A stretch of 64,000 nucleotides of DNA from Pseudomonas sp. TH15 (GCF_016651105.1 NZ_JAEKEL010000001.1:3586001-3650000); one strand, 5' to 3'; shown: positions 42,740 through 52,471, counted from the stretch's first letter. The notes: generated by a model from the letters alone, not told the origin. A program made the numbers and translations.

Positions 42740-44014
42740 TCAGAAGCGATCAAGCCTGTAACGCTCGCTGCTCGGCAAAGCACTTTTGCGGCTTTCTACC
42801 GTCGGAAAAACCATCCCCACCACCATCTCCGCCGTCACCGCCGCCTGCGTCAGCCCCAGATGCTGATGACCAAACGCAAGCAACACCTTGCCCCCACACA
42901 CTTGGTCAATCACCGGCAATGAATCCGGCAACGACGGGCGAAAGCCCATCCACGGTGTCGCTGCTTCGGCGCTGAGATCCTGGCGAAACAAGCCCTGACT
43001 CAACCGATGCAACTGCCACGCGCGCTCCATACTCGGTGGTTTCTCCAGCCCGGCGAATTCGACCGTGCCCGCCAGCCGCAAGCCTTCGGACATTGGCGTC
43101 ATGATGAACTTGCGCTCCAGCGAAGTGACGGGGAAGGGCAGGCGATCATGTTCCTGTGGCAGCATCAGGTGATAACCGCGCTCGGTGTCCAGCGGGACTT
43201 GCTTGCCGGTCAGCGCGGCGGTGAGTTTTGCCGAATGGGCACCACAGGCAATCAGCACGCGTTTAGCCAACAAGCCACCGTTGCCGGTGATCAACGAAAC
43301 GCCGTGCTCCTGCACATGGCCACCCTTGACCGGCTGCTGGACAAAACTCACGCCGCTCGCCCTTGCCGCTTCGACCAGTTCACACACCACGCGATATGGG
43401 TCAATGAAGTGGCCGGTGCGCGGGAAGAACAGTCCGCCCTGGACCCGCTCGCTGAGTTGCGGGGCCTTCGCGCGGATGGCCTCGGCCTGCCAGTAGTCGA
43501 CCGGAACTTCCTGTTGGCGCATACGTGCTTGCAGTGCTTCGATCGCCTGACGCGATTCGGGCCGCTCGAACACCAGCAAAGAGCCGTCTTCTCTCAGCAA
43601 ATCGGGGCGAGCAATGTCCGCCAACAACCGCTGCCAGGCGCTAAGGCTGCTCTCGTTGAGTGCGCGCAGGCCGGCGACGGTGCGTTGGAAGGGCGCCGGA
43701 CGCAGGTTCAACAACAGGCGCGTGAACCACGGCAACGCGCGCGGCATGTATTTCCAGTCCAGCCGCAGCGGGCCCATGGGGTCCATGAGCATGCCGGGCA
43801 GGCGTTTGAGGATGGACAGGTCCGCGATGGGAAATACCTGTTCAGTCGCCAGATGCCCGGCGTTGCCGAACGAGGCGCCGTGACCCGGCTCCTGCTGATC
43901 GATTACGACCACTCGCAGACCTTGGCGTGCCAGCCGTAGGGCGCACGCAACGCCGATAATCCCGGCGCCGACCACGGCAATGTCAGCAGTGTCGTGGCTG
44001 TGGTGATTAGACAT
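42740..44014 (-). CDS. D-hydroxyproline dehydrogenase, FAD-dependent (DAAO family)
   Basis: The protein has 424 residues from the ATG at 44014 (MSNHHSHDTADIAVVGAG), overlapping the end of the aldehyde dehydrogenase gene by eight bases. The FAD-binding motif VVGAGIIGVACALRLARQG is at the N-terminus, and the C-terminal FAD motif is LLAFGHQHLGLTQ. It is of the DadA-like single-subunit type. In hydroxyproline degradation it oxidises cis-4-hydroxy-D-proline to 1-pyrroline-4-hydroxy-2-carboxylate. It is the last gene of a five-gene set whose other members fit that pathway exactly. Confidence 0.88.
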   Translation of the reverse strand: MSNHHSHDTADIAVVGAGIIGVACALRLARQGLRVVVIDQQEPGHGASFGNAGHLATEQVFPIADLSILKRLPGMLMDPMGPLRLDWKYMPRALPWFTRLLLNLRPAPFQRTVAGLRALNESSLSAWQRLLADIARPDLLREDGSLLVFERPESRQAIEALQARMRQQEVPVDYWQAEAIRAKAPQLSERVQGGLFFPRTGHFIDPYRVVCELVEAARASGVSFVQQPVKGGHVQEHGVSLITGNGGLLAKRVLIACGAHSAKLTAALTGKQVPLDTERGYHLMLPQEHDRLPFPVTSLERKFIMTPMSEGLRLAGTVEFAGLEKPPSMERAWQLHRLSQGLFRQDLSAEAATPWMGFRPSLPDSLPVIDQVCGGKVLLAFGHQHLGLTQAAVTAEMVVGMVFPTVESRKSALPSSERYRLDRF

Positions 44015-45596
44015 TGTCCTGGGCTTCTCTTTGGCCATCGAGCAGGCGCCGCAGTTGCAGCGGATTACTGTGTTTGAGCGCTGCAGGCAACAAAGTGTCA
44101 GGAAAGTCCTGGTAGCAGACCGGGCGCAGGAACCGCAGGATGGCGGCGGTGCCGACCGAGGTTGTGCGTGAGTCGGAAGTGGCTGGGTAGGGGCCGCCAT
44201 GGACCATGGCATCACATACCTCAACCCCGGTCGGCCAGCCGTTGACCAACAGGCGTCCGGCCTTGCGCTCGAGCACCGGCAGCAATGCCCTGGCGCTGTC
44301 CAGATCGGCGTCGTCCAGATGCAGGGTTGCGGTCAATTGGCCTTCCAAATGCTCGGTGACTTGCCTGATCTCCTCGTCACTGGCGCATTGCACGACCAGC
44401 GAGGCGGCGCCAAACGCCTCGCCTTGCAGATGATGATCTGCAAGAAAATCGACGGCTTCGGTGACGAATACATGGGCCTGACATTGGTTCGGGCCGCTAC
44501 CCAACTGGCCGCTGGCAGCCACCTGCGCCCGAGGATTCTCGGCCAGTGCATTCACCGCCGATTCATAGGCGTTGAAAATCCCCGGGGTGAGCATAGTCTG
44601 CGCCGGGCTGCCGAGAACCCGTTCGGCAACTGCCGCGATAAAGGTGTCCAGCGCCGGCCCCTTGCGAGCGATCAGCAAACCTGGATTGGTGCAGAACTGG
44701 CCGGCACCCTGAGTCAGGGAGGCGACGAAGCCCTGCGCCAGCGTTTCGCCTCGGGTGTGCAGGGCCGCCGGAAACAGCAACACCGGGTTGATCGAACTCA
44801 TTTCCGCATACACCGGAATCGGCTCGGGCCGCGCCTGAGCTGCCTTGCACAAAGCGATGCCGCCACTGCGCGAACCGGTGAAGCCCACAGCCTTGATGCG
44901 CGGGTCGGTGACCAAGGCGATACCCACTTCGCGTCCAGAGCCGAACAACAGCGAAAACACACCTTCGTGCAGGCCACATTTTTTCACGGCACGAGCCACC
45001 GCGCGGCCAACCAGTTCGCTGGTGCCGGGGTGAGCACCGTGGGCCTTGACGATCACCGGGCAACCGGCGGCCAAGGCCGAAGCGGTGTCACCGCCGGCAA
45101 CGGAGAAGGCCAGCGGAAAATTGCTCGCGCCAAATACGGCCACCGGCCCCAGCGGAATTTGACGCTGACGCAGGTCCGGGCGCGGCAGCGGCTGGCGCTC
45201 CGGTAACGCCGCGTCGACGCGCACGTCCAGCCATTCTCCGGCCCGAACGGTGCGAGCAAACATCCGCAGTTGCTGGCAGGTACGACCTCTTTCACCCAGC
45301 AAACGCAGGCGCGGCAGACCGGTTTCGGCCATGGCACGATCAATCAGCTCATCACCGAGGGCTTCTATTTCCACGGCAATGCTTTCAAGAAATTCAGCGC
45401 GGACATTCAGGGTTGTCTCGCGATAAGCGTCGAACGCTGTCCAGGCCAAAGCGCAGGCTTGGTCGACATGCTCGGCCGCTCCGCCGGCATACGCCGGTTC
45501 CAGTGCGGTATCCGTGGCCGGGTTGATCCCGCGAATGGCTTGGCGATTGCCTGCGACAGAGTTCTGCCCGATCAGCATGTGGCCCGTCAGAGTCAT
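44007..45596 (-). CDS. 2-oxoglutarate semialdehyde dehydrogenase (NADP-linked aldehyde dehydrogenase)
   Basis: The protein has 529 residues, of the longer KGSADH type III class. The catalytic Cys is in GAGQFCTNPG near residue 300, the Glu in VYAEMSSINPV near 263, and the cofactor-binding loop in VGFTGSRSGG near 239. VAVFGASNFPLAFSVAGGDT near 152-171 is typical of this subgroup. It oxidises 2,5-dioxopentanoate to 2-oxoglutarate, the last step of hydroxyproline degradation. It follows the DapA-like gene by 72 bases and overlaps the dehydrogenase gene. Confidence 0.9.
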   Translation of the reverse strand: MTLTGHMLIGQNSVAGNRQAIRGINPATDTALEPAYAGGAAEHVDQACALAWTAFDAYRETTLNVRAEFLESIAVEIEALGDELIDRAMAETGLPRLRLLGERGRTCQQLRMFARTVRAGEWLDVRVDAALPERQPLPRPDLRQRQIPLGPVAVFGASNFPLAFSVAGGDTASALAAGCPVIVKAHGAHPGTSELVGRAVARAVKKCGLHEGVFSLLFGSGREVGIALVTDPRIKAVGFTGSRSGGIALCKAAQARPEPIPVYAEMSSINPVLLFPAALHTRGETLAQGFVASLTQGAGQFCTNPGLLIARKGPALDTFIAAVAERVLGSPAQTMLTPGIFNAYESAVNALAENPRAQVAASGQLGSGPNQCQAHVFVTEAVDFLADHHLQGEAFGAASLVVQCASDEEIRQVTEHLEGQLTATLHLDDADLDSARALLPVLERKAGRLLVNGWPTGVEVCDAMVHGGPYPATSDSRTTSVGTAAILRFLRPVCYQDFPDTLLPAALKHSNPLQLRRLLDGQREAQDNV

Positions 45597-45668
45597 GGTG
45601 TATTCCTGATGAAGAAAGTAGTGCCCGCCGTGAATCGGCGAGATTCACGGCAGGGAGAGCTGAAGCGA

Positions 45669-46616
45669 TCAGGCGACGTTCTGTTCTGCCGACCAGTTTT
45701 TGTACCACTGGCGGAACAGCGCGTACTGGTTCTCGGCGTAATGACGCTGGGCATCGCTCAGCACATCGGTCTCGTTGAAATGTAGGGTGTATTCCTTGTC
45801 GCCATTGAGCACCATCAAGTGCTTGTAATAGAGCACCAGGTCGCAGCCTTCATCGAACGACGACAGCACGGCCAGTGCAGATTCCAGCTCCCGGGCCAGA
45901 CGTCGGGCCTTGGCATCGCCTTTGGCCGCTTGCTTGCTCAGGGCCACCAGTTGCAGCACTTCCCGTGGCAGGGCGTTGCCGATGCCGGTAATCGCACCGG
46001 TGGCGTTGCAGTTGACGAAGCCATGGACCACTTGAGTATCGACGCCGACCATCAGCGTGACGTTGTCGTCCTGGGACGTGATGTTCTCGGCGGCGTAGCG
46101 CAAGTCGGCGGCACCGCCGAACTCTTTGAAGCCGATCAGGTTCGGGTGTTCGCGGCGCAGTTCAAAGAACAAATCGGCGCGGGTGGCGAAGCCGTAATAA
46201 GGGCTGTTGTAGATCACCGACGGCAGCTTTGGCGCGGCGTTCAGAATGGCGCCGAAGTGGGCTTTTTGCGCGGCTGGCGAGGCGCCCCGGGACAGCACGC
46301 GGGGAATCACCATCAGGCCATGGGCGCCGACTTTGGCCGCATGTGCCGCGTGGGAAATCGCCTCGCGGCTGTTCACGGCACCGGTACCAACGATGGTCGG
46401 AATGCCCGCAGCGACCAGACGTGCCACACCTTCCTGACGCTCGGCTTCGGTGAGCAGCGGCCAGTCACCCATGGAGCCGCAGTACACGACCGCACTCATG
46501 CCGATGTCGATCAGTTCGCGACCCTTGGCCACCAGCGCGTCAAAGTCCGGCTTGCGCTCGGCGGTGCAAGGGGTCATCAGTGCAGGGATGCAGCCAGTGA
46601 AAATGTTGTCGCTCAT
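45669..46616 (-). CDS. DapA-family enzyme, probably 1-pyrroline-4-hydroxy-2-carboxylate deaminase
   Basis: The protein has 315 residues from the ATG at 46616. The Schiff-base Lys is in LIGFKEFGG near residue 170, and the Tyr in VIYNSPYYGF near 140; YCGSMGDWPLLTEAER near 50-65 is the nucleotide-less phosphate-site equivalent seen in this family. DapA relatives include dihydrodipicolinate synthase and N-acetylneuraminate lyase. The GSMGDW form and the neighbours (epimerase, D-hydroxyproline oxidase, oxoglutarate semialdehyde dehydrogenase) identify the deaminase that yields 2,5-dioxopentanoate and ammonia. Confidence 0.88.
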   Translation of the reverse strand: MSDNIFTGCIPALMTPCTAERKPDFDALVAKGRELIDIGMSAVVYCGSMGDWPLLTEAERQEGVARLVAAGIPTIVGTGAVNSREAISHAAHAAKVGAHGLMVIPRVLSRGASPAAQKAHFGAILNAAPKLPSVIYNSPYYGFATRADLFFELRREHPNLIGFKEFGGAADLRYAAENITSQDDNVTLMVGVDTQVVHGFVNCNATGAITGIGNALPREVLQLVALSKQAAKGDAKARRLARELESALAVLSSFDEGCDLVLYYKHLMVLNGDKEYTLHFNETDVLSDAQRHYAENQYALFRQWYKNWSAEQNVA

Positions 46617-46672
46617 CGTTGTCACTCCTTGAAGCATTCAAATTTATTTAAGGTGAAGTGCCGCGTGGCCGC

Positions 46673-47599
46673 TCAAATGCCCCACGCGAAGGGATCTTGT
46701 TCGTCGATCAGCAGGGTGCTGTCGGCGGTCATAAAAGCCTGGCCGGTAATGAACGGGCGGACGCGCTCGCCTTCCCATTCGTAACTGCCGATGAACTGGC
46801 TGGCGGTGATGCTCGCTTGTACCCAAGACTCACCGGCGGCCAGTTTTCCGTCGGCCGCCAGGCATGCCAGTTTGGCGCTGGTGCCGGTGCCGCAGGGCGA
46901 GCGGTCGTAGGCCTTGCCCGGGCACATGACGAAGTTGCGGCTGTCGGCCTGATCGTCGTCGGCAAACAGTTCGACATGGTCGATGAGGGCGCCGTCTTCA
47001 CCGTGAATGCCCTGGGCTTCCAGGGCCTTGAGCATCGCCCAGGTGTATTCGGTGAGAGCCTCGACGTTGTCGAGTTGCAAGGCTTGCCCGTGATCGGAAA
47101 CCAGGAAGAACCAGTTACCGCCCCAGGCGATGTCGCCGTACACGCGGCCGTGTCCTGGCACTTCGACCGGCACCTGTTGGCGATAACGGTAGGCAGGCAC
47201 ATTGCGCAGAGTCACGGTGCCGTCTTCATGCAACGTGGCATCGACCGGCCCGACCGGTGTGTCGATCTTGTGCACACCCGGAGCGATGTGCCCCAGGTAG
47301 TGCAATGAGTTGACCAAGCCAATGGTGCCGTGACCGCACATGCCCAGATAGCCGGCGTTGTTGAAGAAAATCACGCCGCAAGTGGCATCCGGCGAGACCG
47401 GTTCGCAGTACAACGCGCCGACCAGTACATCGTTGCCACGGGGTTCCAGCAGGCAGGCGCGACGCCATTGATCATGCTGATCGCGCAGGGCATCGCGCTT
47501 TTCGACCATGGTCTGGCCCGGCAACTGTGGAAAGCCTTGCATCACCAACCGAGTCGGTTCGCCGCCGGTGTGGGAGTCAATGACATGGACTTTTTTCAT
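46673..47599 (-). CDS. 4-hydroxyproline 2-epimerase
   Basis: The protein has 308 residues of the proline racemase family. The two catalytic Cys are in YLGMCGHGTIG near residue 88 and RSPCGTGTSAKL near 236; the Cys-Cys pair indicates epimerase or racemase rather than dehydratase. The start MKKVHVIDSHTGGEPTRLV is canonical. The enzyme converts trans-4-hydroxy-L-proline to cis-4-hydroxy-D-proline without cofactor, the first step of the pathway encoded downstream. It follows the permease gene by 30 bases. Confidence 0.92.
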   Translation of the reverse strand: MKKVHVIDSHTGGEPTRLVMQGFPQLPGQTMVEKRDALRDQHDQWRRACLLEPRGNDVLVGALYCEPVSPDATCGVIFFNNAGYLGMCGHGTIGLVNSLHYLGHIAPGVHKIDTPVGPVDATLHEDGTVTLRNVPAYRYRQQVPVEVPGHGRVYGDIAWGGNWFFLVSDHGQALQLDNVEALTEYTWAMLKALEAQGIHGEDGALIDHVELFADDDQADSRNFVMCPGKAYDRSPCGTGTSAKLACLAADGKLAAGESWVQASITASQFIGSYEWEGERVRPFITGQAFMTADSTLLIDEQDPFAWGI

Positions 47600-47629
47600 A
47601 AACCTATCCTTTAGACGAGAGCCTGAATG

Positions 47630-49276
47630 TCAGGAAGAAGCCTGGGTGCGCGCACTCACCGGGCGTTGGCCTGATGGGATGCTTGTCTGTGGAAGCTCGG
47701 CTTCGCTTTCATCGTCCTCGTCTTCCAGACGAACCAGATGCGCCGGCACGCCGGTGGCTGCGCCCCAGCAATAAATCCCCAACGCGAAGGCCGCCACGAC
47801 CACGGTGTCGAAGGGATGACTGAGCACGCCCAGGCCACCAAAACTGCCGAGTTTGGACAGCACGATGGTCACGGCGTAGAAACCGATCAGCCACGCGGAT
47901 GAGCGGATTTGCTGGGCGAGGCTGAGGTGTTGAGTCGGGACGAAGCGACCGCACAACAGGTAGACCACGAACATCAGGATCTGCAGGCCAAGTAGCCAGG
48001 ACACGGTGTCCCAACCCGACCAGTAAACGATCAGCGCGGCGATCACGAACGACAGTGGACCGAGTACGCCCATCCACTTCACCCGGAACGGACGCGGCAT
48101 ATCTGGCGCATTGCGGCGCAGTGCTGCCACCGACACCGGAGCGACGGCATAGCTCAACACCAGCGCGGCGGAGACGACGTTGATCAGGGCTTCCCAGGAA
48201 GGGAAGGGCAGGGTCCAGAACACCGATAAGGCAAAGGTCAGCCACAGCGCCGGGCGCGGGATGCCGGACTTTTCGTCAATGCGGGTGAACACCTTGAAGA
48301 ACGTGCCGGTTTGCGCCCAGCCGTAGATCACTCGCGGTGTAGCGTTCATGTAGATGTTGCCGCAACCGCTGGGGGAGATCACCGCGTCGGCGACCACCAG
48401 ATAGGCCAACCAACCCACGCCGAGTGCCAGGGCAATGTCGCGATACGGCAGGGACAATTCCTTGGCAACGCCAGCCCAGCCGTTGGCCAACATTTCGGTC
48501 GGCACGCCGCCGAGGAAAGCCACTTGCAACAACACATAAATCAAGGTGGAAAGCAGCACGGACAAGATCAGTGCAATCGGAATGGTCCGTTGTGGATTCT
48601 TCACTTCACTGGCCACCGAGATGATCGGCGTCAACCCGAGGTAAGCGAAGATGACGCCACCAGCAGACACCGCCATCTCGACGCCCGACAGACCGAATGG
48701 CGCGAAGCCCTGGGCGTGGAGGTTTTCCGGTTTGAAGAAGGTGAACAGCACACCAATCACCAGTAGCGGAACGATGAACTTGAACACGCTGACCAGGTTA
48801 TTGGCCATGGCGAAGGTCTTCACACTGCGATAGTTGAGCATGAAGAACAGGCAGAGCAGGGCGAACTGCATGAGCCAGCCAATGATCGTCGGATCGCTGG
48901 AACCGACCTTCGTCAGCTCGGGAAACCAGGCAGCGGCATACTGGCGAGAGGCAACAACTTCGATCGCCACCAGGCTGGTGAAGGCGATCAGCGTGATGAA
49001 ACCCATCAAGTAACCCAGCAACGGGCCATGGGAGTAAACCGGGTAGCGAACCACACCACCGGCACGCGGCAGCGCAGCACCCAACTCGCAGTAAACAATG
49101 CCCAGCAGCAGGACGGCAAAACCGCCCAGCAGCCAGGAAAAGATCCCGGCCGGCCCCGCGATAGCGGAAACGTGACTGGCCGCGAACAACCAGCCGGAAC
49201 CGAAGATCGCTCCCAATCCGATGAACGTAAGGTCCATCAATGAAAGTTGTTTTTTGAACTTGCCTTTGCCTGACAT
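47630..49276 (-). CDS. APC family amino-acid permease, probably hydroxyproline uptake
   Basis: The protein has 548 residues from the ATG at 49276 (MSGKGKFKKQLSLMDL). Twelve or more hydrophobic segments are present. TFIGLGAIFGSGWLFAASHV near residues 16-35 is the first-segment signature of the APC family. The C-terminal tail is acidic (EDEDDESEAE). It is the first gene of the hydroxyproline set and is divergent from the regulator, so uptake of hydroxyproline or proline-like compounds is inferred. The substrate cannot be read from sequence. Confidence 0.85.
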   Translation of the reverse strand: MSGKGKFKKQLSLMDLTFIGLGAIFGSGWLFAASHVSAIAGPAGIFSWLLGGFAVLLLGIVYCELGAALPRAGGVVRYPVYSHGPLLGYLMGFITLIAFTSLVAIEVVASRQYAAAWFPELTKVGSSDPTIIGWLMQFALLCLFFMLNYRSVKTFAMANNLVSVFKFIVPLLVIGVLFTFFKPENLHAQGFAPFGLSGVEMAVSAGGVIFAYLGLTPIISVASEVKNPQRTIPIALILSVLLSTLIYVLLQVAFLGGVPTEMLANGWAGVAKELSLPYRDIALALGVGWLAYLVVADAVISPSGCGNIYMNATPRVIYGWAQTGTFFKVFTRIDEKSGIPRPALWLTFALSVFWTLPFPSWEALINVVSAALVLSYAVAPVSVAALRRNAPDMPRPFRVKWMGVLGPLSFVIAALIVYWSGWDTVSWLLGLQILMFVVYLLCGRFVPTQHLSLAQQIRSSAWLIGFYAVTIVLSKLGSFGGLGVLSHPFDTVVVAAFALGIYCWGAATGVPAHLVRLEDEDDESEAELPQTSIPSGQRPVSARTQASS

Positions 49277-49555
49277 AGCGTCGCCTTCTTGTGAGTTATT
49301 GGATAGGCAGGTGTGCATGCAATGGCCATAGATTGAACGCGTCAGCAGGCGTGCGATTGATGTTTTGCGTGGATGTCGATGACGAAATCGGCACAGTTTT
49401 GACGGGCGAGCTGGAGCTACACTGCCGCATTTCAGCAAGTGCTCAGGTGCATCGCTGCAAGCTCGACAGTGCGTCGACCTTGGGGCAGTCTGATGGGCAG
49501 GTGTCTCGACACAGGCGCGGCCTTTCGCCTGGCGGACAGTGGGAGAGTGAGATTC

Positions 49556-50329
49556 ATGACGCAGAACGCCTTTGCGATCCTGTGCCAGGGAAACGATCAG
49601 AGTCGCCCTGAAACCATCGAAGAATTACTGGCGGGCGTGGCACTGCTGTTGCCCATGCTGGATGTGATTCCGAATGCCGCGATCTTTATCAAAGATACCC
49701 AGGCGCGTTACGTCATGGCCAATCGCACCCTGGTTCATCGATGTGGATTGAAACAGCTGCAACCCTTGCTCGGAAAAACCAGTGCCGAGGTTTTTCCAGC
49801 GCAGTTGGGGCCTGGCTATACCGAACAGGATCGACGTGTTCTGGAGCAAGGCCTGGTCCTGGAAGACCAACTCGAGCTGCACTTGTACGGAAGTCGAGAA
49901 CCCGGTTGGTGCCTGACGCACAAACGGCCGCTGTACAACCGCAACGGTGTAATCATCGGCCTCGCAGGGATCTCGGTTGACCTGCAATCGGCCAGCGACA
50001 CGCACCCAGCCTACCAGCGCCTGGCCGCCGTCGACGAATACATCCGCGCCAATTTCAACCGCCGCGTCACCCTGGGCGAACTGACACGGATTGCCGGTAT
50101 TTCAGTGGCCCAACTGGAAAGATACTGCAAGCGCGTGTTCCACCTGACGCCCCGGCAGATGATCCAAAAGGTTCGGCTGGAGCATGCGCATCGTTTGCTC
50201 CATACCGATATTCCGATCACTGATGTTGCGTTGCAGTGCGGATATACCGACCACAGTGCGTTCACCCGCCAGTTCAAAGCCTCGACCGGCTTCACCCCAC
50301 GCCAATACCGTCAGGCCACGGGGCACTGA
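49556..50329 (+). CDS. AraC family regulator with N-terminal PAS domain
   Basis: The protein has 257 residues from the ATG at 49556 (MTQNAFAILCQGN). Residues 30-140 form a PAS fold (VIPNAAIFIKDTQARYVMAN; NRNGVIIGLAGISVDL), and residues 150-255 the AraC double helix-turn-helix (TLGELTRIAGISVAQLERYC; DVALQCGYTDHSAFTRQFKA). It is divergent from the hydroxyproline genes with 279 bases between and is the likely activator of that set. In P. aeruginosa the hydroxyproline operon is also under an AraC-type regulator (LhpR); orthology here is inferred. Ligand sensing through PAS is a hypothesis. Confidence 0.85.
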   Translation: MTQNAFAILCQGNDQSRPETIEELLAGVALLLPMLDVIPNAAIFIKDTQARYVMANRTLVHRCGLKQLQPLLGKTSAEVFPAQLGPGYTEQDRRVLEQGLVLEDQLELHLYGSREPGWCLTHKRPLYNRNGVIIGLAGISVDLQSASDTHPAYQRLAAVDEYIRANFNRRVTLGELTRIAGISVAQLERYCKRVFHLTPRQMIQKVRLEHAHRLLHTDIPITDVALQCGYTDHSAFTRQFKASTGFTPRQYRQATGH

Positions 50330-50447
50330 TGGCCTCCTATGTAAGCGATAAAAAGTATTGAATCGATGAAGCGCGACTTTCCCGCGTTCGACAAAACCAG
50401 CTATCGGGATCGCGGTTGTGAGGGTGATTGAAACCACTGGAACGCCC

Positions 50448-50535
50448 CTGTAGGAGCTGCCGCAGGCTGCGATCTTTTGATCTTGTTTTTTCAAGCTCAA
50501 GATCAACAGATCGCAGCCTGCGGCAGCTCCTACAG
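50448..50535. repeat. REP-type palindrome (about 88 bp)
   Basis: Arms CTGTAGGAGCTGCCGCAGGC and GCCTGCGGCAGCTCCTACAG enclose a GATCTTTTGATC core. It lies between the convergent regulator and LysE genes. It is the same family as the copies at 42651 and 53467. Confidence 0.88.
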
Positions 50536-50543
50536 TCGGGATT

Positions 50544-51140
50544 TCAGGCGAGGACGGTGAGCCATGCCGACAGCAACAGTAACAGCGCCAGCCCTGCATT
50601 CATCCGCTTGAACGCCTGCGGTGTGCCGAACAGCCGCGCACTGCCAACACCCAGCAGCGCCCAGAACGTCATGCACGGCAGCGACACCAACAGAAAGGCC
50701 AGCGACAACACCAGCAGCCGCAGCGTCTTGTCACCGCCGCCGACAAACACGCTGACCACGGCCACAGCCATCAGCCACACCTTGGGATTGACCAATTGCA
50801 AAAGCGCAGCGCCAATCACGCTGATGCCTTGATCTTGCGCAAGCGCAGGGTCCAGCGAAGGCGGTGCACTGCGGAAGATCTGCCAGGCCAGCCAACTCAA
50901 CCAGAGCACACCGCCCCAAGCCATGGCTTGCTGTACGCGCGGAAACCGCAGCAGCGTCTCGCCGGCACCGAGCCCAACCACCAGCACAATCAGTGCCGCC
51001 GCCGCGCATGCAGTAAAAATGATCGGCAGCGTGGCGAGCAATCCTTGGCGCGAACTGTGGCTCAGCACCAGAATGTTGGTCGGCCCCGGTGTGATCGACG
51101 CAACGAAAGCAAACAACAGAAAGGGCAGTAACGAGGCCAT
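50544..51140 (-). CDS. LysE/RhtB family amino-acid exporter
   Basis: The protein has 198 residues with six hydrophobic segments. The N-terminal signature FVASITPGPTNILVLSH (residues 12-28) and the LVNPKVWLMAV loop near 118 are typical of the family. It exports amino acids or related metabolites across the inner membrane; substrate unknown. The AraC-type gene 56 bases upstream on the same strand is the likely regulator and may be cotranscribed. Confidence 0.88.
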   Translation of the reverse strand: MASLLPFLLFAFVASITPGPTNILVLSHSSRQGLLATLPIIFTACAAAALIVLVVGLGAGETLLRFPRVQQAMAWGGVLWLSWLAWQIFRSAPPSLDPALAQDQGISVIGAALLQLVNPKVWLMAVAVVSVFVGGGDKTLRLLVLSLAFLLVSLPCMTFWALLGVGSARLFGTPQAFKRMNAGLALLLLLSAWLTVLA

Positions 51141-51196
51141 GATGCAGATTCCCTGAAAGTCAGAAACAGGGAGCCATGATCGTCAGTCGCGGCGCA

Positions 51197-52032
51197 TCAG
51201 TCTGGAAGGTTTGAGCAGCGCTTGCGGTAGTCCGCCGGCGTCAGTTGATAGGCACGTCGAAACCAGCGCCCCAAGTGACTCTGATCGGCAAAGCCGAGCA
51301 CGCTGGCAACCTGCGCCGGTGAATCCCCGCGCGCGAGCAACTGCCGGGCCTTGGCCAGGCGCAACTGGATCAGGTAAGCATGCGGCGCCAGGCCAAAGGC
51401 TGCCTTGAAGGCGCGGGTCAATCGAAAACGATCCACCCCGCAAACCCGTGCCAGGTCATCCAGACCAATGTCCTCGTAGGCGTGCGCGTGCAGATAATCG
51501 CGCGCAACCTGAGCGATCAAGGGTAGGCGCGGATCGAAATCCTGACGTTTGCGCCAATCGAGATGGCGGGTGAGCGCGCCCAGCAGGCCGTCGATGGCGG
51601 TCTGACGGACGATGCGTAAATCGTCGTCATGCAAGGCGTGGAAGGCTTGAGCAATGGCCGTGGAAAGGCGTGGATCCTGACTCAGCGTATCGGCAAAACC
51701 GGGCTGGCTGTCGGCCGGTGCATCCTCGAACAGCGCATGCAGTTCGCGCTCCAGCCAGTGCGGATCGAGGTAGAGCATCGAATAAGTAAAGCCGTCCTCG
51801 GTCGGCGCATGCCCATCGTGGATCTCCCCGGTTCCAGCAGAAAGACATTGCCCGGCGTGCTGCGATGGCGCACACGGCGACAATTGAATTGCTGCACGCC
51901 TTGCTCTGTGACGCCCACGAGAAAGCTGTCATGCCAATGCGGGTCGTAGGCATGCCCCTGAAAATGCGCGCGAATCGATTCAATCCCGGTATCGACATCC
52001 TGGGACAGCTCGATCCAGTTGCGTTTATCCAC
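51197..52032 (-). CDS. AraC family regulator with cupin-like sensor domain, frameshifted
   Basis: Two overlapping frames (52032 to about 51830, then about 51825 to 51197) give about 278 residues, the family norm. The start is GTG at 52032, after a GGAG sequence. The N-terminal half carries the cupin-type sensor (HAYDPHWHDSFLVGVTEQG; FLLEPGEIHDGHAP across the break). The C-terminal half is the AraC DNA-binding domain (GLDDLARVCGVDRFRLTRAF; VASVLGFADQSHLGRWFRR). The missing G lies in the sensor domain. It probably regulates the adjacent LysE-type exporter; the signal is unknown. Confidence 0.82.
51826..51829 (-). other. Frameshift site in the AraC gene (C4 on plus strand, C5 expected)
   Basis: On the coding strand GAA CCG GGG AGA TCC should read GAA CCG GGG GAG ATC CAC. 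One added G restores LEPGEIHDGHAP, a typical AraC cupin stretch. Confidence 0.85.
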
Positions 52033-52184
52033 GGAAAGCTCCAGAAATCAGGGTGCAACGTTGAACGGTACGGCCCGCTAAAATACCGCGCAATGGCGCC
52101 GGCGTTTAGAAGATTTGTGCAGATAGCCAAGCCCAAGCGGCTAGACTCCACAGGTCAAAACCCTCAAGCACCAGGTGAAACGCG

Positions 52185-52471
52185 ATGATCGGCACACTGC
52201 AACACCGATGCTCGCCATGGCTTGCGTTAACCCTGGCCGCCCTCAGCGTGACCCTGACCGCGGGTTGCTCCAGCCGCAAACATTATCCGCCCTCAGGCGT
52301 CGGCGACAGCTGCTACGCCAAGGCGTTGCCAACGGTGGGCGAGGGCGGCCTCGCCTGGGGGCCAGCCTGAGCATTGCGCGGCAGAAGTCACTGAACAACT
52401 GCATCCGCTACGCCGGGCGCTCCGGGGGCACGCCCAACACGTGTCAGGTGGTATTGGCCAAGTGCAAATAA
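52185..52471 (+). CDS. Small lipoprotein of unknown function, frameshifted
   Basis: The first frame (52185-52370) gives a signal peptide with lipobox LTAGC (Cys near residue 28) and a short Cys-containing stretch. The second frame (about 52362-52471) gives SLSIARQKSLNNCIRYAGRS and the tail CQVVLAKCK. Joined through one added G they form a 95-residue protein. Four Cys after the lipobox region suggest disulfides in the periplasm. The family is not one I can name. The reading frame of the tail runs on without stops and looks conserved in style with Pseudomonas small lipoproteins. Confidence 0.6.
52357..52361 (+). other. Frameshift site in the small lipoprotein gene (G5, G6 expected)
   Basis: GCC TGG GGG CCA GCC TGA should read GCC TGG GGG GCC AGC CTG. 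The added G removes the early stop and gives LAWGASLSIARQK. Confidence 0.7.

Noticed and set aside
49277..49555. Sigma-54 promoter for the hydroxyproline genes
   Set aside because: No convincing TGGCAC-N5-TTGCA match was found on either strand of the gap.
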